Source of the DNA: Prevotella koreensis
GTDB lineage: Bacteria; Bacteroidota; Bacteroidia; Bacteroidales; Bacteroidaceae
Length of the DNA: 64,000 nt
Direction of reading: 5' to 3'
Assembly: GCF_003977605.1 (NCBI RefSeq)
Contig: NZ_RYYU01000001.1
Span: 1,254,539-1,318,538 of the forward strand
The translations under genes and the position numbers were made by a program. A model generated the notes under the pieces. The model was not told the DNA's origin, searched no databases, and saw nothing but the letters and a program-made list of their open reading frames with translations. Of this stretch, positions 8,955 to 16,935 are shown piece by piece. Within the stretch, counting starts at the first letter, position 1; each line of letters begins with the position of its first letter.

Positions 8955-10082
8955 ATGACAATAAAAATCGCGCTATTCCTTTTGATAACCCTGTTTGGAC
9001 ATGGAATAACTTTTTCACAGAATGTCGTAAATGATTTAACTGGTTTGAGAGAAAACCTGACGCGAAAAATATTTGAAAAGACAAAGGATTTGTCTAATGA
9101 AACTCAACTATCCATCGTGCTCATAAAAAATGGGATATCCCATTTTTATGGAATGATAAAGCAAAATGACACGATTAAAAATATTGAGAACAAAGATAAG
9201 GTTTTTGAGATTGGCTCGATTTCAAAAGTTTTTACGGCGACATTACTTGCCGATGCAATACTTGAAAGGAAGATTAAACAGACAGACGACATAAACAAAT
9301 TTTACCCTTATACGTTCAAGGATGATGTGCGGATAACTTTTGAAAGCCTGTCAAATCATACATCCGGATTGGGAGAAAATCCCTCCAATTTGCAACTTTC
9401 AGAGTTTCTGGCAGACAGTACAAAAGCAGAGCGGGAAAATCCTTTTCAGAAATACAGCGACTCTGAATTAGAGTATTACCTCAGAAATCAGTTGCAATTA
9501 TGTTGTTCTTCCGATAGGAAAGAATATCTGTATTCAAATTTGGGAACAGGTTTGTTGGGATATACGTTATGTCAAATGGAAAAATGCAGTTTCACGGAAC
9601 TCGTTTCCAATAAAATCTTCAAAAAGTACAAAATGAATAATTCATATACAGATGCAAGATTAGTAGAAACCGGTCTTGTCAAAGGAATAAGCCTCACAGG
9701 TGTTCCTATCGGCAATTGGATATGGGATTCGGATGTGTTTTTAGGAGCCGGTGGCATTCTTTCTTCTGCAAACGATATGGCATGTTTTTTAGAGGCTCAA
9801 TTTGATATGGGCAACAAAGAACTTGCAATGACAAGAAAACCGACTTTCAAAGTAAACGACAAACTTAGCGTAGCACTTGGATGGCATATCGTAAAGGCAG
9901 ATAACGGAAACGATTTATATTGGCACAATGGTGGTACGGGCGGTTTTTCTTCCTCTATGGTATTCGATATGAATGAAAAGAGTGGAGTCATTATTCTTTC
10001 CAATGTTTCTTTTCTGCATCCTCATGCGAAAAATGTAGACGCATTGTGTTTTGAAATAATGGAAGACTTGGCAAAAAAGTAA
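8955..10082 (+). CDS. serine hydrolase of the class C beta-lactamase/peptidase S12 family
   Basis: A 375-residue exported hydrolase with signal peptide (about residues 1-21). All three catalytic boxes of the penicillin-recognising serine fold are present: S88-I-S-K91 (nucleophile and general base), Y193-S-N195, and H324-N-G-G as the KTG equivalent. The HxG form is usual in S12 esterases, D-peptidases and lactamase-like proteins. The length fits AmpC-type proteins. Whether it hydrolyses beta-lactams, peptidoglycan peptides or esters cannot be decided. It sits between a barrel protein and a LytS-type kinase pair, which raises a possible link to cell-wall sensing. Confidence 0.85.
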   Translation: MTIKIALFLLITLFGHGITFSQNVVNDLTGLRENLTRKIFEKTKDLSNETQLSIVLIKNGISHFYGMIKQNDTIKNIENKDKVFEIGSISKVFTATLLADAILERKIKQTDDINKFYPYTFKDDVRITFESLSNHTSGLGENPSNLQLSEFLADSTKAERENPFQKYSDSELEYYLRNQLQLCCSSDRKEYLYSNLGTGLLGYTLCQMEKCSFTELVSNKIFKKYKMNNSYTDARLVETGLVKGISLTGVPIGNWIWDSDVFLGAGGILSSANDMACFLEAQFDMGNKELAMTRKPTFKVNDKLSVALGWHIVKADNGNDLYWHNGGTGGFSSSMVFDMNEKSGVIILSNVSFLHPHAKNVDALCFEIMEDLAKK

Positions 10083-10092
10083 TAGTATATAA

Positions 10093-11100
10093 ATGCAAGA
10101 GAGAAAGAAACAAAGCGTATTATATGATTTTCTTATGGAGAAGAAATACAGATGGACTCGCCATTTCCTGCTTATCATCTCCATCGGCATTATCTCCACA
10201 AACCATATTTTTATTACCTATGGAGAACAGATTCGAGGCGGAAATGTTTGTGGTATTATATTTGCGCATATAGTAGCTTATCTGTTGCTGATATATCTGA
10301 ATATGTACATCTTCATTCCTAAATTGCTACAACAAGAAAGGTATGTGCAATATGCAACTGTCTTGCTCGCTGCAATATTCACATTCGTGATAGCGAATAT
10401 CGGCTTGGAGTATTACATTCATTTTAAGTATCAAATACCTTTCGGTCCATATTCTTTTTTTTCTGACGGACGCAATAAAGCAGTCGATTTCTTCTCCGAT
10501 TTCTCGGTACTGACATTGTCGGTGACGAGTATTACTGTAATCGTCTTTTATAAACATTGGATTCAAATGACTGAGATGGAGGAACAAATCGGAACTCGCA
10601 GGCTAACCGTTGAGTTGGAAAATTTGAGAAACAATATCGGATCGGAATTTCTTTTGGCTAAATTGAAAAAAGCAACTGAACTATGCCTGACCGAACCTCC
10701 GGAAGTATCTCCGCTATTATTGACACTGAGCCGGATTGTACGCTATCGCCTATACGATTGCAGCAATCCGGTTGTACCACTCAATTCCGAAATCAAAATC
10801 CTTAAAGACTACCTGAATTTGGAAAAGAAGTGCGGGACTCTCACCGATTTCACACTCTCTTGCCAAATGAGGACTGGTATTTGTTTTATTCCTCCATTGA
10901 CGTTACTATCGTTTGTAGAAGAACATCTATTCAATTCACCGGGAAAAGACCGAATGGAAATTGAGATTGAAATATGCGCTGACACGCTTGTCTGTACCTG
11001 TACAAACAATAGCAATCCTCCCAAAACGGGTAAGCGCATTTTTACCATCTCAAGAAGACCAGAAAACGCTTCACACAAAACGAGTTTGAAAAGTTCCTAA
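10093..11100 (+). CDS. degenerate LytS-type sensor histidine kinase (probable pseudokinase)
   Basis: A 335-residue protein with four predicted transmembrane helices (within about residues 18-165), a short coiled segment and a His_kinase-like region. Where family members have the phospho-acceptor box (QINPHFLFN) this protein reads NNIGSEFLLAKL, with no histidine. The N-box region is FVEEHLFNS rather than FVENAVKH, and no DNG or GLG box follows before the C-terminus. Surrounding family positions such as LSRIVRYRLYD and LNSEIKILKDYLNLEKK are preserved, so the ancestry is clear. It ends 57 nt before a canonical paralogue, suggesting a duplicated, catalytically dead partner that may sense or heterodimerise. 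The reading frame is intact over its full length. Confidence 0.75.
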   Translation: MQERKKQSVLYDFLMEKKYRWTRHFLLIISIGIISTNHIFITYGEQIRGGNVCGIIFAHIVAYLLLIYLNMYIFIPKLLQQERYVQYATVLLAAIFTFVIANIGLEYYIHFKYQIPFGPYSFFSDGRNKAVDFFSDFSVLTLSVTSITVIVFYKHWIQMTEMEEQIGTRRLTVELENLRNNIGSEFLLAKLKKATELCLTEPPEVSPLLLTLSRIVRYRLYDCSNPVVPLNSEIKILKDYLNLEKKCGTLTDFTLSCQMRTGICFIPPLTLLSFVEEHLFNSPGKDRMEIEIEICADTLVCTCTNNSNPPKTGKRIFTISRRPENASHKTSLKSS

Positions 11101-11157
11101 ACTTTCCAAGAAATTTTCCGATAAAGTTTTTGGGAATTAATAAACATAAAGAATCGA

Positions 11158-12216
11158 ATGGCATTATTGAAAGAGATAAATAAAAAGATTGGAACACAAA
11201 TCCAAACAGGAGGATTCCATAGAATGGGAAACCTGCTTTTACTTTGCATTATAGTTGTCTTGACAATGGAAATGGTCTATAACACTGGCAGTGTACATGG
11301 ACGGCTCACGAATGCAAGGTTTTACGAATGGATGGCATATTTCATTGTCTTCACCTGCACCGTATATACCAACGCCCGCCTGCTGGTTCCTCGTTTCCTG
11401 TTGCGTAATAAGTTGTCAGGATATTTCGCTTTCATTGGTTTGTGCGTATTTCTGTTGATGCTTTTTATCATACTGGTGCAAAACACCCTGTACGATGTTC
11501 CCAAAAGTTACAGGCTGACCTCTCTTTGTTTCAATATCGCGGGAAATATGTTATTGTTGGGATTGACGATAGCCTCTACTTCAGTAGTACCACTGTTTCG
11601 TTGCTGGGCTGAAAACAGCCGTCGAGTATCGGAATTGGAAAAGACGACGGCAGAAGCAGAATTGCAACAACTGAAAAGCCAGATAAATCCGCACTTTCTT
11701 TTCAACACGCTCAATAATGCCAACATTAAAGCAGAGCAAGAACCACAACTGGCATATGCCATTCTTTCCCGGCTTGAAAATTTGTTGGGCTATCAGTTGT
11801 CCGAATCCTCGCAAGAAAAAGTTCTGATACGGAATGAAATTTCCTTCTTGCATGACTATTTGGAACTGGAAAGTACACGTCGTGGAAACTTGTATTACGA
11901 AATCAAGACAGAGGGCGTGGTGGAAGATATATCTATATATCCATTACTGTTTATTCCCTTTGTAGAAAACGCAGTCAAGCATAGTGTTGAAGTCAAAGGA
12001 AAGACAAACATACACATCACGTTTACCGCATCCGAAAACCAACTGCACTTCCAGTGCGAAAACACCAAGGCCGCTTCTCGTACATCGAATCATTACGGAG
12101 GTTTGGGGTTGAAAAACATCAAACGGAGACTAGAATTGCTATTCGGAAAGTCTTATACCTTATCCATTACGGAAGAAGAAAATAAATATACTGTATGCTT
12201 ATGTGTGAACCTATAA
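11158..12216 (+). CDS. LytS/YehU-type sensor histidine kinase
   Basis: A 352-residue membrane kinase with four predicted helices (about residues 24-150), a short coiled coil, then the His_kinase domain with the phospho-acceptor H179 in SQINPHFLFN. An N-box (FIPFVENAVKH) and a G-box (GGLGLKNIKRRLELLF) follow, so ATP binding and autophosphorylation should be intact. The gene overlaps the downstream response regulator by 22 nt, a strong sign of coupled translation and a cognate pair. The immediately upstream gene is a degenerate version of the same architecture. Confidence 0.92.
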   Translation: MALLKEINKKIGTQIQTGGFHRMGNLLLLCIIVVLTMEMVYNTGSVHGRLTNARFYEWMAYFIVFTCTVYTNARLLVPRFLLRNKLSGYFAFIGLCVFLLMLFIILVQNTLYDVPKSYRLTSLCFNIAGNMLLLGLTIASTSVVPLFRCWAENSRRVSELEKTTAEAELQQLKSQINPHFLFNTLNNANIKAEQEPQLAYAILSRLENLLGYQLSESSQEKVLIRNEISFLHDYLELESTRRGNLYYEIKTEGVVEDISIYPLLFIPFVENAVKHSVEVKGKTNIHITFTASENQLHFQCENTKAASRTSNHYGGLGLKNIKRRLELLFGKSYTLSITEEENKYTVCLCVNL

Positions 12217-12911
12217 AATGTATTATCGTCGATGATGAACCTATCGCCCGAGAAGGATTGGAAAGGTTGGTACGCAAGAGTCCAATGCTGGAACTTGTCG
12301 GCAATTTTGAGTCTGCAGAATCTGCGACTGAATACATAAAAGATAATCCTGTGGATTTAATATTCCTTGATATCGAGATGCCTGGGACAAACGGGCTTGA
12401 TTTTGCCCGTAAAATCCCACAACAAACACTTGTCGTTTTTACCACAGCCTATTCAGAATACGCATTGGACAGCTATGAGGTAAACGCTACCGATTACCTC
12501 GTCAAACCCATCGAGGAAGAACGTTTCCGTAAAGCAATGGAAAAGGTTTCTGCCTATCACACCCTACTCATCAATGCAGAGAAAGAAAGTGTGGAGGCAG
12601 ATGTGGATTTCTTCTTCGTGAAATCAGAGCGTAGATATTTCAAAATCAGATATGACGACATCCTCTTTATAGAAGGCTTAAAGGATTATGTCATCATACA
12701 AACAGAAAATCGACGCATCATTACCAAGATGTACTTGCGTACTATCCATGAACTTCTGCCTCCGTCTGTTTTCTTCCGCATCAACAAATCCTATGTTGTG
12801 AACTTAGAGAAAATAGAATCGTTCGACACCAACGACGTATTCATCGGAAAATATGAAATCGGTGTCAGTAATATCTACAAAGAAGATTTTTACAAGAGGC
12901 TAATGAAATGA
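12195..12911 (+). CDS. LytTR-family response regulator
   Basis: A 238-residue regulator with a receiver domain (about residues 7-120) followed by a LytTR DNA-binding domain (about 140-236). The acidic pocket D13-D14 and phospho-acceptor D59 in LIFLDIEMPG are visible, as is the switch region FTTAYSEYA and the conserved lysine in YLVKPI. The start overlaps the 3' end of the kinase; a second in-frame ATG lies two codons later. It is the expected output protein for the kinase at 11158-12216. Likely targets are its own operon, including the hydrolase and barrel genes, but no LytTR direct-repeat operator was identified with confidence. Confidence 0.93.
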   Translation: MLMCEPIKCIIVDDEPIAREGLERLVRKSPMLELVGNFESAESATEYIKDNPVDLIFLDIEMPGTNGLDFARKIPQQTLVVFTTAYSEYALDSYEVNATDYLVKPIEEERFRKAMEKVSAYHTLLINAEKESVEADVDFFFVKSERRYFKIRYDDILFIEGLKDYVIIQTENRRIITKMYLRTIHELLPPSVFFRINKSYVVNLEKIESFDTNDVFIGKYEIGVSNIYKEDFYKRLMK

Positions 12912-13055
12912 CGGTTGACTTTGCTATTATACTAATCAACAATTCTAAATCGAATGCGTATGGAAAGATTAGTCAAGATATTTTCATTCAGAGTACTCTC
13001 TTCGAATGAATCGTTCGTTGCCGAATAGTGGAATACAACTGATTGTATTAACAAT

Positions 13056-13345
13056 ACGTGAGTTCGGGTTAAGAAAGTCCTTATAACAATTGGTAATCTC
13101 GTTAGTTTTTTGCAACTTTATAGTTAAGAATCAATAACTTACAAAACGACTAAGCGATGATTACCAAGGACAAAGTTTTTCATTTCGCTCAAGGAAACTC
13201 TATGCCTTCGGCAAGTGTATTGTCATAACGTTCATTGATATTACGATGATTCCTGTATGTCACAATGTAAGACGGTGTTTCCGGCAAGGTCTTTGCCGGT
13301 CTTGCCAAGAACGGTAAGGGCACTATGAGCCGGTGTTAGAGTTTA
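13056..13345 (+). pseudogene. IS982-type insertion sequence remnant
   Basis: The 447-nt gap at 12912-13358 holds a decayed insertion sequence. It begins with a terminal-repeat-like sequence ACGTGAGTTCGGGTTAA (13056-13072), then a transposase start at 13157 reading MITKDKVF. After an internal deletion, recognisable transposase text resumes: FGKCIVITFIDITMIPVC near 13205-13260 and, in another frame, KVFAGLAKNGKGTM near 13286-13330. These resemble the IS982 family (DDE transposase) as I know it. At least one frameshift and a large central deletion make it inactive. The rest of the gap shows nothing else convincing. Confidence 0.7.
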
Positions 13346-13358
13346 TATTCTTCTCTAA

Positions 13359-13994
13359 TTACTCTTCCCCGTACATATTGTATGAGATATTTTCCTTCTT
13401 CCATTTATCCTTAGGAGTTACCTCTTTATCAGGATAGCCTATAACGATGGTATTCAGCGGAATTAATGACTCCGGCAATCCGAGCACCTTAGCCACAGCA
13501 GCGCACCGTTCTTTTGAAGGATAGGTGCCGGTCCACACGGCGCCCAGTTCCATTCCTGTTGCTGCCAAAAGAATGTTCTCCGTGGCTGCCGAGCAGTCTT
13601 GAACCCAGAACTCACGCGCTTCACCCTCAAGTGCCTTGTCCATGTCGCCACAGACCACGATAGCCAGCGGAGCCTTGGCAGCCATTTCGGCGTAAGGATT
13701 GGCCTCAGAAAGTTTCTGCAACTGATTCTTATCCGTAACAACAATAAAATGCCACGGCTGTTTGTTTACTGCAGTAGGGGCTGCCATTCCTGCACGTAGC
13801 AACTTTTCTATCTTCTCCTTTTCAACAGGCTTGTCCTGATAGGAGCGGACAGATGTGCGGTTAAGAATATTGTTGAGCACCACCTCAGAGGTTTCCACAT
13901 CCTTACCTTTGTCATTCCCATTTACTGCAAGCATATAGCAGAGAAACACAAGTGCAATAGCGAGTACTACATTGAGAATCATTGAAGTCTTCAT
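13359..13994 (-). CDS. membrane-anchored nitroreductase-family flavoprotein
   Basis: A 211-residue nitroreductase-fold protein. An N-terminal hydrophobic helix (about residues 5-22) precedes the domain, which carries typical FMN-contact features: RTSVRSYQ near residue 49, AAPTAVNKQPWHF, and a C-terminal VIGYPDKE. Most nitroreductases are cytosolic and lack this helix; here it would place the flavin domain at the periplasmic face. The gene starts 5 nt after the stop of the FMN-binding/4Fe-4S membrane protein, so the two probably form one electron-transfer unit, with the membrane protein feeding electrons to the nitroreductase. The substrate is unknown. Confidence 0.85.
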   Translation of the reverse strand: MKTSMILNVVLAIALVFLCYMLAVNGNDKGKDVETSEVVLNNILNRTSVRSYQDKPVEKEKIEKLLRAGMAAPTAVNKQPWHFIVVTDKNQLQKLSEANPYAEMAAKAPLAIVVCGDMDKALEGEAREFWVQDCSAATENILLAATGMELGAVWTGTYPSKERCAAVAKVLGLPESLIPLNTIVIGYPDKEVTPKDKWKKENISYNMYGEE

Positions 13995-13999
13995 ATCTT

Positions 14000-15094
14000 T
14001 TATTTTTTGTTTTTTGAATTTGAAAGTTGACTATATTTAAAGAGCGAACCTGTCGGGCAGACAAAGCGGCAGTAAGGCCGCATAACCACCGTGGAGAGTG
14101 CCACGAAGACGAGAGCAATGGCAATGACAACCCATGAGGCCGACTTGAATACAAAGGCTGAGAACGGTTCGTAATCAATCCAGTCGAACCAAACACCTGT
14201 CCACAAACATAACATGAGTATCGCCCAAAGTATCTGACGAAACATATCCAAGCGTTTGATAGTAGTTGGCTTCATCTTGACTTTATATCCAACGCATTTC
14301 CCTGCAAGTTCTTGCAACGAACCGAGCGGACACACATGCGTACAGTAATATGATTTCTTGCCAAAGAGTGGATACACGAAAGCCGTTATAAGCATAATTA
14401 CCGGCACGATGAGCGTCATCACGTTCATGCCGTTTGACATGTAACTGATTATCGATGTGTAGTTCAGGAACGTGCCACACCAAAAGCCAAGCACAATTAC
14501 ATTAAGGATTTGCTGACTTATCCTATACCGTTTGTTCTTAACAAAAAGGGGCAAGATTGAGGCTAAAAGCACCACAATCAGCCCTGCTATTGCCTTGACA
14601 GAAAAATCAAAATCTGACCATATTGAACTCTTTACAGGATTCTTTGCTGCATACTGAAGTCCGCGCTGTACATTTCCGATAATGGCATTCGAGGTGAACG
14701 TTGCACCTGACACGTCGTCCACCTTCATCTTCTGAGCATCTTCTATGGTATATCCATTCCACTTAGGAAGAAGTACCGATGCCTCCTCAAAGAATTCCGG
14801 AGTTTCTGAATTTTCCAGAGCCTTGATATTCTTCACCTTACCATCTTTCAACGTAATCTCCAAAGGCACGGTGCCTGCGTAGCCGATGATGTCTTTCCCC
14901 AACTCAGTAGTATTCAACCGCACCGTTCCATCATCAAGGACAACCATCGTATCCGTCTTAGACGAAACCTCCTGTTGTTGCTTCAGTTCTCGTCCCACCA
15001 CCTTACCGTCTCTACGGATACTGACTGCCATAACCAACAAGACACAGGTAATCAGATAAAGCAGTTGCTGTAGTTTTCCCTTATAATTGCTCAT
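14000..15094 (-). CDS. FMN-binding domain plus polyferredoxin-like membrane protein (NosR/NapH-like)
   Basis: A 364-residue integral membrane protein. Residues about 8-26 form one helix, followed by a periplasmic FMN_bind domain. This contains D126-D-V-S-G-A-T132, matching the ApbE flavin-transfer motif DxxSGAT, so T132 is the likely covalent FMN site. Four or five further helices follow, with two cysteine clusters (CTHVCPLGS and CRFVCPTGS) of the NapH/NosR type. Each cluster here shows CxxxCP rather than a full 4Fe-4S CxxCxxCxxxC set, so cofactor content is uncertain. It is the first gene of a two-gene operon with the anchored nitroreductase. Confidence 0.82.
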   Translation of the reverse strand: MSNYKGKLQQLLYLITCVLLVMAVSIRRDGKVVGRELKQQQEVSSKTDTMVVLDDGTVRLNTTELGKDIIGYAGTVPLEITLKDGKVKNIKALENSETPEFFEEASVLLPKWNGYTIEDAQKMKVDDVSGATFTSNAIIGNVQRGLQYAAKNPVKSSIWSDFDFSVKAIAGLIVVLLASILPLFVKNKRYRISQQILNVIVLGFWCGTFLNYTSIISYMSNGMNVMTLIVPVIMLITAFVYPLFGKKSYYCTHVCPLGSLQELAGKCVGYKVKMKPTTIKRLDMFRQILWAILMLCLWTGVWFDWIDYEPFSAFVFKSASWVVIAIALVFVALSTVVMRPYCRFVCPTGSLFKYSQLSNSKNKK

Positions 15095-15445
15095 ATAATT
15101 ATTTTTATCATCTTTCCTTTACGCATTAAGCCTCCAAAGGCCTTTAATTTATTGGCATTGACAATGACGAGCGATTTACTTATTACATTCACCTACCACC
15201 TCATCAACACACATCAAATGGAGGCCCGGCAGGAAATTGCGGTCTATTTTCTTAGGCACATCACTGCGGAAATCTCAATATCTTTTTTATGACGATTTCT
15301 AACAGATATAGTTTAATCGCACTCCCTATTTTAACTCACCAAGAGTTGTGAAGGATGAAAATTATATTTGTTGACGGAATTAAAATAAGTTGACAAGCAC
15401 GATAAAAGAAATGCTATTAATCTGGAATCAATATTTATTTCTTTT

Positions 15446-15677
15446 TATTGCTGTCCGGTAAAAGCGAATTGAAAGTTTGCAATTCCTTTGTCTAAGGGCA
15501 ATACAGACGTTTTTAGCTCTATGGGGCTTGTATTCCAGTTATAAATCGTAAGCATTATAAAAGTGCTTGTTTTTATAAGATAATGATTTTGTTCTTGGAT
15601 TTAAGGTCAAATAATGTAGTATTAAAGGCAATTCCTCTTACACAGATTGGGAGAAAAAGTTTTACCGGACAGCAATA
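15446..15677. mobile_element. 232-bp MITE-like element with perfect 18-bp terminal inverted repeats and 9-bp direct repeats
   Basis: The left end TATTGCTGTCCGGTAAAA (15446-15463) is repeated exactly in inverse orientation at 15660-15677. The element is flanked on both sides by the 9-bp sequence ATTTCTTTT (15437-15445 and 15678-15686), as expected for a target-site duplication. The 196-bp interior has no credible reading frame. This is a non-autonomous transposon by structure; no full-length parent is in the window. The rest of the 748-nt gap (15095-15842) is AT-rich with no other feature I can support. Confidence 0.85.
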
Positions 15678-15842
15678 ATTTCTTTTGAATATGAAAAAAT
15701 AAATATATAGTATAGGGTTCTATGTATATTGAAACTGGTTACTTCTATTCCAACCTTTATGCTGACTACAGTAGAAAGGTCAGTTCTAGTAAACGGTCTT
15801 TATACGATATCTTTAACTTTATCCGTTTCCATATTGATTCAT

Positions 15843-16934
15843 TTAACAGTTAACATTAACATCACCGCTCAAAAACAAAGCCTTAGCTCTTGCCAAAGTT
15901 GTATATTGGGCACCTGTACCTCTGTATATTTTCACGAACTCTTTCCAATGATTAAGGATATGTTGACGCACTTGTTCAGCTTCTGCCATGGTTGCTGTTC
16001 GAAGTACAATTACACAATCAGAAAGCAAATATTTGCTTGTACCATCAAGCAATGTAATCTTCATAGGGTTAGGGTTGCATACTCGTGGAATTATTACTCC
16101 GCAACCATTCACTTGTCGTGACGTACCAGGCAACACCTTCTTGATATTTACCAACTTGCCCATTTTAATATTAGTGGTATGAATTAATTTAACTGCTTTT
16201 GTGTTGTGAGAGTAAGCTGGGTTCTGCATACGCACGCATCCACGAATAATATCATAAACTGGCAAAGATGAGAAATCTGCATAATGCTCCTCTTTAATTC
16301 CATTTACGGCATAATTGCCCACATATACCATAACAATATTAGGCGTACAAGAAACGGAAGCATCTGCCTGAGTCACTTTACTCTTGCTAAAATATACTTT
16401 TTCCGACTTATCTAATATGCATGCATTATAGTGAGTTTTCAAATACTTCCATGCCTTGCTATCTTTTTCTGAATATACGCAACTTATCGGCAAGATAGCA
16501 TACACTCCACCTATCTCATCAAGATAACGCAAAGCTCGCATCAAAAAGAGCATCGCTGTGCTCACTTTAAATTCTTCACCTTCAAACTCAATATGCTCGA
16601 TGATACTCCCCTTACAGGTAAACGGAGGATTCATTACTATTAAATCAAATTTCTTGTCTTTCAGAAAATGCACACGCTCCAACCATTCGATATCACGAAA
16701 ATCACATTGCTCTAGTTGCCATGCAGGATTGTCGCTCTTCAACTTATTAATAGCATCATCAGAAATATCTGTGCCATATAACTCGATATCACCATACCTT
16801 CGTGCCACAGCTTTCAGCAAATTTCCATTGCCAACACAGAAATCAATAGTTCGTTTCACTTGACTTGCTGTAATGAGGCTGATCAATTTATCTGCGAGCA
16901 ACGAAGGGGTGTAAAAAGAATCTGGTCCCGACAT
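15843..16934 (-). CDS. N6-adenine-type DNA methyltransferase
   Basis: A 363-residue class I SAM-dependent methyltransferase. Motif I is seen as TIDFCVGNGNLLKA (about residue 29), the acidic motif II as LYGTDIS, and catalytic motif IV as NPPFT (about residue 104), the form used by N6-adenine methyltransferases. The N-terminal FYTPSLLADKLI resembles the Y-x-TP start of HsdM/Eco57I-like enzymes. The C-terminal half (about 200-363) is plausibly a target-recognition or substrate domain. No nuclease domain is fused and no restriction endonuclease or HsdS gene is adjacent. The ATG is 1 nt after the upstream gene's stop, making it the last gene of the four-gene operon, where it may mark self DNA or act as an effector. 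Confidence 0.85.
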   Translation of the reverse strand: MSGPDSFYTPSLLADKLISLITASQVKRTIDFCVGNGNLLKAVARRYGDIELYGTDISDDAINKLKSDNPAWQLEQCDFRDIEWLERVHFLKDKKFDLIVMNPPFTCKGSIIEHIEFEGEEFKVSTAMLFLMRALRYLDEIGGVYAILPISCVYSEKDSKAWKYLKTHYNACILDKSEKVYFSKSKVTQADASVSCTPNIVMVYVGNYAVNGIKEEHYADFSSLPVYDIIRGCVRMQNPAYSHNTKAVKLIHTTNIKMGKLVNIKKVLPGTSRQVNGCGVIIPRVCNPNPMKITLLDGTSKYLLSDCVIVLRTATMAEAEQVRQHILNHWKEFVKIYRGTGAQYTTLARAKALFLSGDVNVNC

Positions 16935-16935
16935 A

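Noticed and set aside
15843..16934. Standard restriction-modification locus
   Set aside because: No restriction endonuclease or specificity subunit adjoins the methyltransferase; it is coupled to an ATPase/PRTase operon instead.
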